A stretch of DNA of 56,792 bases. Source: Gymnopus androsaceus JB14 (lineage: Eukaryota > Basidiomycota > Agaricomycetes > Agaricales > Omphalotaceae). The translations under genes were made by a program, and so were the position numbers. The stretch lies in contig ML769780.1 in NCBI GenBank assembly GCA_009733575.1, forward strand, positions 1 through 56,792. Direction: 5' to 3'. The notes beneath the pieces are model-generated. The model was not told the origin of the DNA, did no database searches, and was given only the letters and a program-made list of their open reading frames with translations. Position 1 is the stretch's first letter; every line of letters begins with the position of its first letter. This document shows positions 21,280-31,583 of this stretch, piece after piece.

Positions 21280-24200
21280 TTAGCAGGAGTAAGAGGGAGA
21301 AGAAGCACGGGAAGCAGGATCAAGTAGGGGAGGAGTAGTAGTAAAGACGAAAGGAATGGGAATTGGACTCTGCTCAGTGACTGCCACTCTCTCCTCATTT
21401 TCAGGACCAGCACTACCGCCAGTCATCTCAACATCACCATCGTACTCAATGCCAGAGATACCACCCCACTCGCTTCCATCACCAACATTGTCTTGCAACT
21501 TACCTCCTATGTCTTCTGCATCTGTGTACATATTGTCACCATCATCGTGGGAATACACTGGCACACCGGGACTGGCAGGAGTGGGAGGGGTCAAAGATCC
21601 GCCAACCCTCCTTCCAAGTGCAGAAGAGCTGCCGCCCGAGACTCCCAAGACTCGTTGTCCTCAATGCAAGTTTGCAGCTGTGCCTGAAGAAGGTCACGAG
21701 CATTGACATGCATGCGGGACAAGAGGGGCAAATAGAGGATGTGATGAAGGGAGTCGGAGGGAGGAGCACAACCCAAAGGTTGCGAAGTGTTGAAGGGCAG
21801 AAGAGGGTATAGAGGACAATGCGTACCATGGTGAGGGGGAGGCACCAGACCTGCATACTCCGCCAAACTCAACAATGACTCGGGGAGAATGGTGCTGTAC
21901 TGGTCCACCAAAGGTGCAACCCCCTCACGGTATTGTCCAGCCACCCAAAGGAGGAAAGTGAGGGACTGCTCCATGCGGGAGAGACACTCACAAAGGTGCA
22001 AGCGAAGACATTCACTTGCTTCCTCAGCGTGCTCGTAAGCCTGGGGATCAGAACAGCCATGCAGGAGGGACAAACGGACTTCTTGAACCAGGAATTCGAC
22101 CCGGCGGGCGACTTCAGCCAAAAAGGATGCAGGGCGGGCAGACTCGAGACGTCGGAAGGCAATGGACAGCTGAGAAAGCTCTTGCCAATATCGCTCCACC
22201 TCTGTGCAAAGGAGAGCGTTCATTTCGGAAGCACAGTCCAGAGAGTAGGAACCACCCAGCTGGCGATGAAATCCAAATTACTCTTGCAGAGAGAGCTAGC
22301 GGAATCTTCCGCAGAATGAGCACGACGTCGAAGAAGCTCACAGGTGCCCATCAAGTCGTGGATGAGTTGGGAAGTATTCCCAATCTCAATCTCACGATGG
22401 ATGGCCTGGTCAACGGCCTCTCCACATCCTTGCTCAGACTTGCGCAGCTCCACCTTGTACCTAGACAACAAACCCTCCAAATCTTCAATGTGAGCCGCAG
22501 GATCCTAGAAGAAGGATGAACGGATACCAACAAGAAGAAGCGAAGAAGGAACGTACCAGATAACCTGGAACCACCAAAGCCTTATAGGCCTTGGCCTGAG
22601 CAGCACTAGCAGCCAAAGCTGCAGCACTATCTGCCAAAGTCCTCACTTCTCCCTGAAGCAATTCGTATTCCACCTGACGATTCTTCAGCATCTGCTCCTG
22701 CTCCGAGTTCAGACGATGAAGGTCAGCAAGTTGGGCCTCCAGGTGCTGTGTTTGGACAGCGGACATCTGGTTATGTGCCTTCTCAGTCTCGAGATCCAAC
22801 TGAGTAGTGTTAAGACGTCTCTGCATGTCCAACAATTCCTGTTGGAGAGAACCGACATCATTGTTGCGAAGGACAGGCATGGGAGGCTAAAAAGAGGACA
22901 AAAAGGGAGGACAAAAAGTTAGACAGAGGTATAGGGAGAGAAAGGGACAACTCACCAACGGTTCCCATTGAGTTGGATGAGGGATATCCAGCCAATGGCT
23001 GTCACCGTATGTGCTCTGAGGATTGGCAACGGCGGGGTCGCCACCCAAAGCAATAGCCATATGGGCCCAATGGTAAGCATCTCCATCGAGCCCGGGATGT
23101 TCAAGAACCCTGGCAGGAGACCATTCTCGATGTGGGACGGGGGACCAATGGTCAGGAAGGTCAGCGGGAGGAATGGGAGGGGGAGAGAAGCCAAGGAGGG
23201 GCAACGAAGGGACGGGGGACAGAATAGGCTGTGGGAGAGTGGCAGGATCGGTCAAAATGGACGGGGAAGGGATCTTACAGGGAAGGGGAGACAATGTAGT
23301 GGATGCATCTCCAGGAGGGACCACGGGAGGAGTGGGGACGGGCCCAGGAGAGACAGTAGGTGGCACCAAATGTGACGGAACCGTTCAGAAACCCAAACTA
23401 CGCGACGTCGAGGATGCAGCCTGCTGCTGTTGTCGTTTTTCCTGTTGACAAGCATCCTTCTCAGCCATCTCCTTCCGTTGTCATTTTTGCTCTCAACGAG
23501 CATCCTTCTCAGCCCTCTCCTTCTCACGCATATCCACCTCCCAATGCTCCCGAACTTCCCGTTGCTCCCTGCACTGCTGCTCTGCTTCTAGACAATGCTT
23601 AGTCTCAGCAGCAGTAACACGAGCATGCTCCTGTTCCTTGAAGAAATGAGCCTTGCTAGCAGCAGCACTTTGAGCCTCCGTGGCCTCAAAGGCTTCCAGT
23701 TCTCGAGCCAATTCCGACCCGGGAGGGATAACGGTGTCTCCAACTCATAAAGGGACAGGAGGGGCTTGAAGGTAAGCATGAGAAGCGGAACGTAGTGCGG
23801 GAGGGGGAATTTGAATGGTAGGACCACGAACAATCCGTACCCCCTCAAAAGGAACAGTGGGAGAAGCGGGAGTACCAGAAGAGGGACCAGTTGAAGGCTG
23901 GGGAACCACGACCCAAGCAGCATTAGTAAGCTTGCGGGGAGAACTGCAGGACCCAGGAGCACGGGGCTCATAAGGAGAAGCAAGGAGACCAGCAGGACTG
24001 TAGGATCAGGAGGGAGACGAGTTGGAATTCGATGTCTTAACAATCCGACCAGGACCCGGAGGACCCACATGATCCGCTGAAGAGGGAGGACAGTCAGTAT
24101 AACAAGCAGCGTATTCAATAGCCTCCGCAAGACTGGTGAAAAAGGCAGAGGGCTGAGTGTACGAGTTGTACAAACGGGAATTTAAACAAGCCATCCGGGA

Positions 24201-24720
24201 CTCAAACTCCGCCCAAGCCCAACTGAGGGGAGCATGGAATCGACTAAAGGGAACCAAGTTAGGATGCAAAACAAGAAAGGGAAGCATAATATGCACTTGG
24301 CAAACAAATGATACCAATAAGCAATGCCAAGAGAGCAGCCTTTATGGGCCCACTGACAGGCATCGCAGACCAGCTCCGTACCACTTGCAGTTCTGCTTTG
24401 CCCTCACAACAAGTGCAACGGTTTAACCATTTAGCAACTTGATGCCACTGGACATCTGAAGCATTGACCTCGAAAGCATGCCCACCAAGCTGGAACACCG
24501 ACTTCAACGCCTCATCGATCTCCACGGAAGTCGCACTCTGCCAGGAAACGGGATGGAGGGGGGAAGTAGGTGCAGGAATACTCTGCTCAGATGTGGTAGC
24601 AGCTACAGCAGCAGGACGAGGGGAAGAAGGGGAGGAAGGGGAAGGATGTTCCATCAGGGACCTTTTGGTCCTTTTGCAGGGAGAAGTCTCAGAAGGGGAG
24701 GAAGGTCTTTTAGAGGACAT
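21280..24720 (-). pseudogene. Antisense accessory gene of the chromovirus (coiled-coil, Cys-motif protein)
   Basis: Between the chromodomain and the 3' LTR the minus strand carries a long, discontinuous coding region in the opposite sense. It starts at 24,720 with MSSKRPSSPSETSPCKRTKR, a basic Ser/Pro-rich head. After about 110 residues comes a Cys cluster (NRCTCCEGKAELQ, then in another frame LVCDACQWAHKGCSLGIAYW), then a segment with FAEFESRMACLNSRLY-like residues, and a Glu/Ala-rich coiled coil (23,490-23,710 and 22,550-22,880). The C-terminal helical domain includes FRRLESARPASFLAEVARR, LLHGCSDPQAYEHAEEASE, QYREGVAPLVDQY and HILYLPLLSRM. I recall similar hypothetical proteins as numerous in Agaricomycete genomes; the function is unknown. 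Frame changes may be introns or decay. Confidence 0.65.
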
Positions 24721-24885
24721 TGTGGAGAATTGGATGACGGGGATAAGAAAGAAGTTGAAGTGGTAAGGTTTGACACTGTTTTCAAACTGTTTGTTGGTAC
24801 GTGTGGGTCCAACAGCGATCACGGTGTTCTAGAACCCGCGATACGCTAAAACAACCTGCAAAGCCACTCTAAGTGCTAGGGGTCC

Positions 24886-24900
24886 TAAATGGGGGGGTAA
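24886..24900 (+). other. Polypurine tract
   Basis: ATGGGGGGGTAA lies immediately before the 3' LTR, the expected place for the primer of plus-strand DNA synthesis. Confidence 0.7.
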
Positions 24901-25471
24901 TGTCATGCCCAGTACCATCAATTTCATTATCGTCACCTCCCAAAACCTCCCGATCATACCCATGACCCAACCTATTGATCCGATAACCACCCGCTAAGCT
25001 GTATAACGGCTCCACACACTTCCGTACATACTTACTACTCACCAACTCAGCATCCTGCATGTATATAACCCACAGTTCCCCCTCAGGTATCCCTTGTCTT
25101 GATATCAACTTGTTTACTCCCGTATCTCTTGTTTTCTCTCTATTTTCTTATACTCTTGTCAATTCATCTATTTTCTCAATACACGCTTGTTCTGGCATCC
25201 GCTTTTTGACTCACGCGTTGACTTGACTACCAGCAAGCTCATACAACAATCAGACTTGCCGCTGTCGACCATTTGATGTCGGCTCACACAACTAGACTCA
25301 GAACTCACATTCGGGAGCTTTGGCATTCCCAATCCACCCGCTTCTCACTACTAGTCTTCAACTAGTCCACCTGCACGCATATTCGATCGCAGATCTCGTC
25401 CGCCTTTTATACTAAAGGCCTCAAAGCTACTTTCAGTACCTTTCCCTAAGACCATCGACCCTGGTCTTACA
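24901..25471 (+). repeat. 3' LTR
   Basis: 571 bp, TGTCATGCCC...CTTACA, followed by the target duplication TAAAC. It differs from the 5' LTR at about 32 sites counted by eye, nearly all transitions and many at CpG/TpG. Confidence 0.92.
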
Positions 25472-25849
25472 TAAACCCAGATTAAACCTCATAACTGGGT
25501 AAAATAATGTCAGAAATGTTGGGTGATCTGATGCGATGGTTTGGGCTACTTACTTCCCATTTAGGAACATAACTGTAATATTCTTGTTTTTTGTCCTGGC
25601 AGAAGACATCTGCCTGTGACTTCCAGGATTTGTATGTGATCCCATTTGGTTATAAGCATCAGAAAATATATCTTGATGTATATATTGTACACTAATAAAT
25701 AGCACCTAGGCATGTTCATCCATCTCCAGAAACTGCATAAATTTGTAGGTCAGGTGGCATAGGCTGTGACAGCCACTGTGTGAAGCACTGGAGGTGCCAC
25801 CCAGACCCACATGCTACCATGGGCCCACTGCACAGAGTGCTTGAACAGA

Positions 25850-26090
25850 TTTCCGGCTCCACCAGGAAATGCTAGCACATGCTAAACTTAGTTTACCAGG
25901 TTATTCACACCACCAATAGTTATGCTTCAGTCTGAATGAAGTATTATAGGAGATAAATTACTTCAAAACGTAAGAGAAATGTACTTTTCGGGGTATTATA
26001 GAAAATAAATATTTCTTAGCACTTACAGCACTTTTTGTTGGTCTGTGGAAAACTAAAATAAAATAAAATTGAGCACCTACCTTGGCGTCA
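25850..26090 (+). repeat. Dispersed repeat R1, copy 2
   Basis: Blocks such as CACCAATAGTTATGCTTCAG, GAAATGTACTTTTCGGGG and CACTTTTTGTTGGTCTGTGG recur, inverted, at 34,930-35,460. The left part matches 6,400-6,485. It may be a non-autonomous transposon family; no coding content. Confidence 0.6.
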
Positions 26091-26098
26091 GCAACCAA

Positions 26099-26190
26099 TA
26101 GGGTTGGACATGGGTATACCCATGGGTTTCAGGGCACTGACCCAGACCCTTATCCACAATACCATGGTATTTCCTCACGGGTTTTTGAGT
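26099..26190 (+). repeat. Word repeat starting TAGGGTTGGAC
   Basis: It starts TAGGGTTGGACATGGGTATA and reiterates ACCCATGGG / GGGTCTGG-like words. The end resembles the TAGGGATGGAC terminus at 304. The right limit is uncertain. Confidence 0.35.
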
Positions 26191-26419
26191 AATAATGGCA
26201 TACAGAAGAGGAAGAGGATGAATAACTGTTAAAATTATGTTAAATAAGAAGTGTTATGACTTGACTTGAATCTCCTCCAAATCTAATAACATGTTAGTAA
26301 TAAAAATAGGAAACTTAAGACAAGCCTTGGACCGTTAATAACCGCTAGGCAAGAAATATATACTCAAACAACTAGGCTCAAGTAGAATTGTTAGTAACAG
26401 AACAAATTAATATGGAACT

Positions 26420-26700
26420 CACAGAATATATTGTTTGGAGATGTCTCAACAAACAATGATAAGTACTACCTTTGGAGATGGCTCAACAATAGGCAGCAAA
26501 CAATTTAATTACTATTTGGAGATAGCTCAAAAAATAATAATAATAAGTATTACCTTTGGAGATAGCTCAACAATAGGTAATAAGGCTTGTACCTAATACC
26601 CAGAGATGTCTCAACAAGTAATAGTAAGTATTCACAAGGAGATAGCTCAACAATCTATATAGGGTGGAAGTGTATCTGGAGATAGCTCAACAGAATACAC
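26420..26700 (+). repeat. Minisatellite with GGAGATAGCTCAACAA core
   Basis: About seven irregular units of 30-55 bp share the core GGAGAT(A/G)(G/T)CTCAACAA, separated by AT-rich spacers such as TAATAATAAGTATTACC. No open frame spans it. Confidence 0.7.
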
Positions 26701-26709
26701 CAAAAGTGG

Positions 26710-27222
26710 TCTTGACAAGGGGGTCTGAAAAACTTAATTTTGTACCAGGGGTCGGAAAATTTTTTTCAGCCTCGGCACTGGACCCTCCCTCCCTTCACGT
26801 GATTTTTTGGGTCATGTGATTGACAAATAAGGCAACTATGAGACACTGATTACCATTTCACCTTACTGTGCTGGTCTTTTGCCCTTTGTACATGCTCTAC
26901 ATAACTAATTAGCCTTTGTAAACTCTTCACCTCCCTCTGGATGCCATATATCTCAAATTTTATTAGTAAAGGCCAAGAACTGTAAGCACTCATGAAATGA
27001 CCTAAAAAGGCAATAAAAAGGTATATACTCACTCTACACAATGTAGCTGGTCTAAATGTACTTTTCAGGCACTTTTTAGGCTTATTTGACTCAATTGGAC
27101 ATTATGAAAATGCATTTTGAGGGTCAGTCAAAAAAAATAATTTTGGGGCCTCGCAATGGACCCACACTACCTACCCCCGGTACGGGATTTCCCGGCCCGG
27201 ACCCCCTTGCTTTTCTCAGGAT
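26710..27222. mobile_element. Probable MITE with CAAGGGGGTC ends
   Basis: The left end near 26,715 reads CAAGGGGGTCTG and the right end, on the minus strand, CAAGGGGGTCCG. The arms also share GGGTC-rich blocks and a poly-T/poly-A segment (AAAATTTTTTTCAG, and AAAAAAATAATTTTGGGG). No coding content. Confidence 0.5.
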
Positions 27223-27249
27223 CCATTGATCCCACTCCATTCATGGTGC

Positions 27250-28165
27250 CTGCGAAGAACCTCAATGCAATAGATATAGATGCCACCACCACTTGATGAT
27301 CCTCCAATGACTTGAATCAGATGATGAGGGGACAATGCTATGGCTGTGGATCCAAGGAGCATTGCAAAGCTGAAGGACACCATGAACAAGATGTCTGCAG
27401 TTTGCCACCACATGTCCCTTGGAAACCAATTGCAGAAATCCCTCCATGCAGCTGCTACCACTATGGCCCCAGGGCCCACACCTCAGTGTTCCTGTGGAGG
27501 CTGAGCATGCCTGACACCCTGTTATACAGAAACAGGGATTGGAGGGTAATGCTATAGGCAGCTGAGGGTCACGGCACCATGCACACCAAACATCAATCAC
27601 AGATGATGGAGATGTTTTGAGCTTTGATCAGGGACTCAACATCAACTGGCATTGTGTTTGATGAGACAAACCTCACCACTGCCCCTGCATTATGGAATGG
27701 TGTCATGATTCAACTCAACAGCTCTGGCCAGCTGGATGTTGAACTTGTGTGGGAGACTGTATGGGAGCTTTACAAGGCCAAGTTCCATCTAGAGATGCTC
27801 CATGTCAAGCGTAGGATGGTGCCAGAACCTCTGGGACATGATGAGCAGGCAGTAATGGCACAGGAGATTTGTTTCAAGTGGGAGAGGTTAGTGCATTGCT
27901 GCTGGCTGGGGAAAGCTCATTGTTCCCAATACAAGCATCCAGGCTTCTTCACATACCACAAGCTGTTCAACTTGGTTCAAGGATGGCCAGGGCCCAAACC
28001 AGTTGAAATTGGCCAGCTATTCCCTGCAGAGGCCAACCTTACTGCTGTATACACAGTTGGGGAGGTTTTGGCAGTGTACTATATCTGCATCTTTCTCAAA
28101 TGCTTCCAGCAACCCCCAACTATACCACATGTTGCCAGTCCTGTTGCTTGTCCTGTTGCTTGAAG
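27250..28165 (+). pseudogene. Decayed unknown coding region
   Basis: The plus-strand frames look coding by composition. One has a helical segment AVDPRSIAKLKDTMNKMSAV (27,337-27,500), and the longer frame at 27,624-28,163 includes GIVFDETNLTTAPALWNGVM and KAKFHLEMLHVKRRMVPEP. Stops separate the pieces. I do not recognise the family. The repeat-rich surroundings suggest a transposon-borne or dead gene. Confidence in coding origin is moderate at best. Confidence 0.35.
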
Positions 28166-28540
28166 ATAGAGATTCTCAAGGTTTTGCTCACAACATCTTG
28201 AACAATCATTTACTCCTGTTGCTGCTATGATGTGCATCCCAATCATTTTCTGTTCTTCACTTCTACTATTTGTCATCATTTCATCTCAGCATTGAGCTGT
28301 CAGCACCAACCTGTCAGGTCGTGGTGTTTGCTACATGGTTGTATATGGTACCCTAGATCTTCACCTTGATTTATCATATTTTTGGTGCAATTTATTCAAA
28401 AAAATTTTATGATTGACATAAGCTCAAAATTCTGCTGTATTTTTCTGTGTTGCACTTGGTTCTTTTCATTCACTTGCTTACCCTTGGTATTTCCTTGTGC
28501 TATATTCTTCTTATTTATTGACTGGTGTTGTGTGCTTTAG

Positions 28541-28714
28541 ATGGCTTATTTGGTTGTGAACTTTGCCGAGTTGCCATTTCATGGTTCAGAACTTAGGTTT
28601 ATTGGGTACATTTGGGATAATGGGTCTCACTCGTTTAGCTATATTCAAGAGGTGGCAGAATCATATGGTTTTAACGTGTGTAGCTCCATTCTGCCTCTTT
28701 TACATTGGGTCTAA
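28541..28714 (+). CDS. Possible small ORF of 57 codons
   Basis: ATG follows GTGCTTTAG and the frame reads MAYLVVNFAELPFHGSELRF... to LPLLHWV and TAA. It is hydrophobic at both ends and matches nothing I know. It could be a last exon or chance; low confidence. Confidence 0.15.
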   Translation: MAYLVVNFAELPFHGSELRFIGYIWDNGSHSFSYIQEVAESYGFNVCSSILPLLHWV

Positions 28715-28964
28715 TGTATTGTGGTTCTCAGTTAATACCAGTATCACAAATCCCTTACTCACCTGCTATGGATTTGGAGGTTGGCAACAAAGGTTAAGCT
28801 GAGTGTGTAGAAAGAGAAGTGCTTGTGTGAAGACAATGAAGATGTTATTGAGTCTGAGGTCTCTGAGCTCAGACCAGTCTACTTATATACAAAGGGACTG
28901 GGACCCCAGTCACTACTACATAAGACCCATGATACCTATCCATGTGGGTCTGAAACAAGGGGTA

Positions 28965-29130
28965 GATCAACCCTGTTGGGATGGAGATAACATCTCTACA
29001 AGGGTGGAGCAACCCTGTTAGGATGGAGATAACATCTCTACAAGGGTTGGGTAACCCTGCAAGGTGGAGATAACATCCCTGCAAGGGTTGAGTAGCCCTG
29101 CAAGGTGGATATAACATCCCTGCAAGGGTT
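28965..29130 (+). repeat. Tandem repeat, about 50 bp unit, 3-4 copies
   Basis: Units carry GGTGGAGATAACATC(T/C)CTRCAAGGG followed by (T)TGAGTARCCCTGCAA-like sequence. Units diverge by a few bases. No gene is nearby. Confidence 0.75.
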
Positions 29131-30946
29131 TGATGGAGTAGCTAAGAAGCATATGTACATCTATACTAGATAATAAAAGTGTCAAGATAATGCACTAAGA
29201 TAAGATAATAAAATATGTCATAGATAAGGAAATCTGTGACAACCAGTCAAGGTGCATTCCTTTGAACATAATATCCTGTGTTGGCCCTGGATGGAGATTG
29301 GTGACATACAGGTCTTATTTTTGGAGAACGAGTTACCAGCAGGGAGTTTTTGGGAACTAGTCTGTACTGTTTCTTGCTCTTTGGCCATTATACTAATGAA
29401 TGTTCAGCCCATCTGCATCCATTGCATTGCACATGAGGCAAACATGCTAATGAGTGGTTGCAACAAGCTTATAAATGGAACCCTGAATAAATAGTTTAAT
29501 GTTATATGCAATCCTTTTCCACTTCTTTTGACATCCCACTCCTGCAAAAACTTAGTTGAATCTTATATGTTCTCTCCTTTACAAGACTGAGTGTTTGCTT
29601 ATACAATTAATCTGAATCACCTACATATTCCAAGTAAGTTATATAGCAATTATGGACTGATAACTGAGTTGGATGACTGAATATATATTCACCATGAAAA
29701 GTAGACGATGTCTCCTGTACGGCGTTGCAAGTTCTTGCTAAATTAGAAGTCAGATCTGGTGGTTGGCAATTTATTGTATCATGGTGCGATGCTTTCAGTT
29801 CATTGCTGAAGAAGCGGAACCAGAAAGCCGCGAGGAATACGAGGAAGCGAAGAAACAACATGAGAGTCGAGATACAAAATCGCGAGCTCGAGAGAATATG
29901 CGGCGCATCAACTGGATCATATGATATCATAATCTCCGAACACTCCGCAAGACAAGAACAGCATTGCGAGTAACAGCCACGCGTCAGCTTTGGCTCACTT
30001 TCACCCTAACCCTAAGGCGTCAAGTATGAGGAGTATATGATATGTATCCTCTCGACTCGTCTCTGGCCTGCTCCTTGGAACTCCGAACAGATCTCATCAC
30101 CTGCGGCCTTGTGGCGAAAGATGAACACCGCTGCAGATGCCATAGATACCTAGTTCTGATGAGACGCAGGCTCTGCGAAACCAAAACATTGACATGGTGT
30201 TTTGTTTCGACACTCACTGGATCGAAACAATCCCGTATTTGGACTGTTGTATTTATTGCCAAGATGTATGTACATGGCGAAACCCCATATATGGTAGTCC
30301 TAATCCTAAAGTAAGTCATGTTTTTCTGCCTGTGTGTCGGAATGAAGACATTTTGTTGACAATAGAAATCTGTGTCTTGTAATCATTCTGGGAGGCTTTG
30401 CTCACTGTGTCAGGCTCATGCAGCTCATTATCTGAGTTAATCATGATGGGGGCAGGTGTTGGCCAGTTTCGGTGAAGTGTCAGTTGCTTGCTTGGTTGTT
30501 GCGAGGCTTGCTGGCATCCCGGGGTTGGCCTTATTGTATAATGTAACTACTAATAATTAATATGATGACCTATTCTGAAGATATTACGAGCCTGATTAGT
30601 ACATTGATCCTTGACTGAGGCGTAAGAATGAGCAAAAACTTCGTGGCACTGTACATCTGAGCACCGGAGAAGCAAAACTGCACCCTTTAAATGTCTCTGC
30701 CACATTACCCATTGAATGGGAGGAAAGATTCATATGAGTCCCAGTTAATTCTTGACCATAAAACCTCAAAATCTCTCCCAATGCCTATGTAGCTGGCCAA
30801 TTTTTGACTTTTTGCCTTTTACACCCAGGACATGAAATGACTCAGGCTTGTGCCCCACCTCTCACATGAGCCCTCAGCTCAGGTCCTCCATTTTACAGGA
30901 TTTTGGAAATGAATGATCTTACTATGGTGAAATAGAGCTCCACTCT
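29131..30946. other. Intergenic, no gene supported
   Basis: Open frames of up to 107 codons exist (for example 29,607-29,930 on the minus strand) but without motifs or splice logic. Composition changes at about 29,700-30,200 to a more coding-like mix. I see no identifiable protein. Confidence 0.4.
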
Positions 30947-31257
30947 CATCAGGAAAACCTAGGTGTACTGGACACAACTGCGCAGCTCTGCCCAGCACTC
31001 ATAGCATTCATAAAGCCCATTGCAAGGGTACCCTCTGGGCAGAGCTATGAGCTGCTATGGACTGATATGGAGCAGTGGACCCTGCCCGTATCTATTGAGA
31101 CAGAGTGACAGCTGTCAAGAGTATCTATTGAGATGGAATGACATGTCAATACCATAGCATCCTATATCATCCTATAGCATTCAATAGCACTGTACAGTTC
31201 TCTAGGTCCTATGGGCTGCTATGAAGTGCTATAGGAAACACCCAGGTTTTGATGATG
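30947..31257. mobile_element. Diverged MITE of the CATCAG family
   Basis: The ends are CATCAGGAAAACCTAGGTGT and, on the minus strand, CATCATCAAAACCTGGGTGT. The interior reiterates CTATAGCA / GCTATGG words. It has no coding capacity and lies upstream of the membrane-protein gene. Confidence 0.6.
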
Positions 31258-31583
31258 CTGTAGAGTAATGATGCTCATATAGACTACCAAAGTTGTCAGG
31301 ACTCAGGACAATTGTTTACATTCAACTTGAATATGTAGATTCAGATGCAATACAGACAGCGGTTGAGACTCCTTTTGCAAAGCTGAGAGAACGTAACGGG
31401 AGGATCAAAACAACGACAATTCAGATGATGGTTGGTATCACATCATATGGGGTGTGAGCTGAGGACTCTGCGTCTAAATTCCAGCAATTGGGAGCAATGA
31501 TATTGAAGCAATGACATAAATAAAACCCATCCTATGTAGAAGCTACCGTACTGCCCATCATATTGTCTAGTACAACATCTACC

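Larger units (their letters stand above)
6547..25471 (+). mobile_element. Ty3/Gypsy chromovirus LTR retrotransposon, 18.9 kb composite
   Basis: The element starts TGTCATGCCC and ends CTTACA. It is bounded by two 571 bp LTRs and a perfect 5 bp target duplication TAAAC (6,542-6,546 and 25,472-25,476). The internal order is gag with zinc knuckle, protease, reverse transcriptase, RNase H, integrase and chromodomain, which places it among chromoviruses. It is about three times the usual size. Excess length comes from a 0.35 kb MITE in gag, a 5.7 kb DNA element in RNase H and a 3.9 kb 3' region with an antisense gene. The LTRs differ at about 32 positions by eye, mostly transitions, so the insertion is not recent. 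All pol domains carry disabling changes, so it cannot move on its own. Confidence 0.93.

Noticed and set aside
22968..23448. Plus-strand Gly/Arg-rich frames over the chromovirus 3' region
   Set aside because: They are shadows of the antisense accessory gene, whose minus-strand frames have the coherent coiled coil and helical motifs.
28965..29130. CRISPR-like spaced repeats
   Set aside because: The units are directly tandem with diverged copies and no unique spacers; the genome is eukaryotic.
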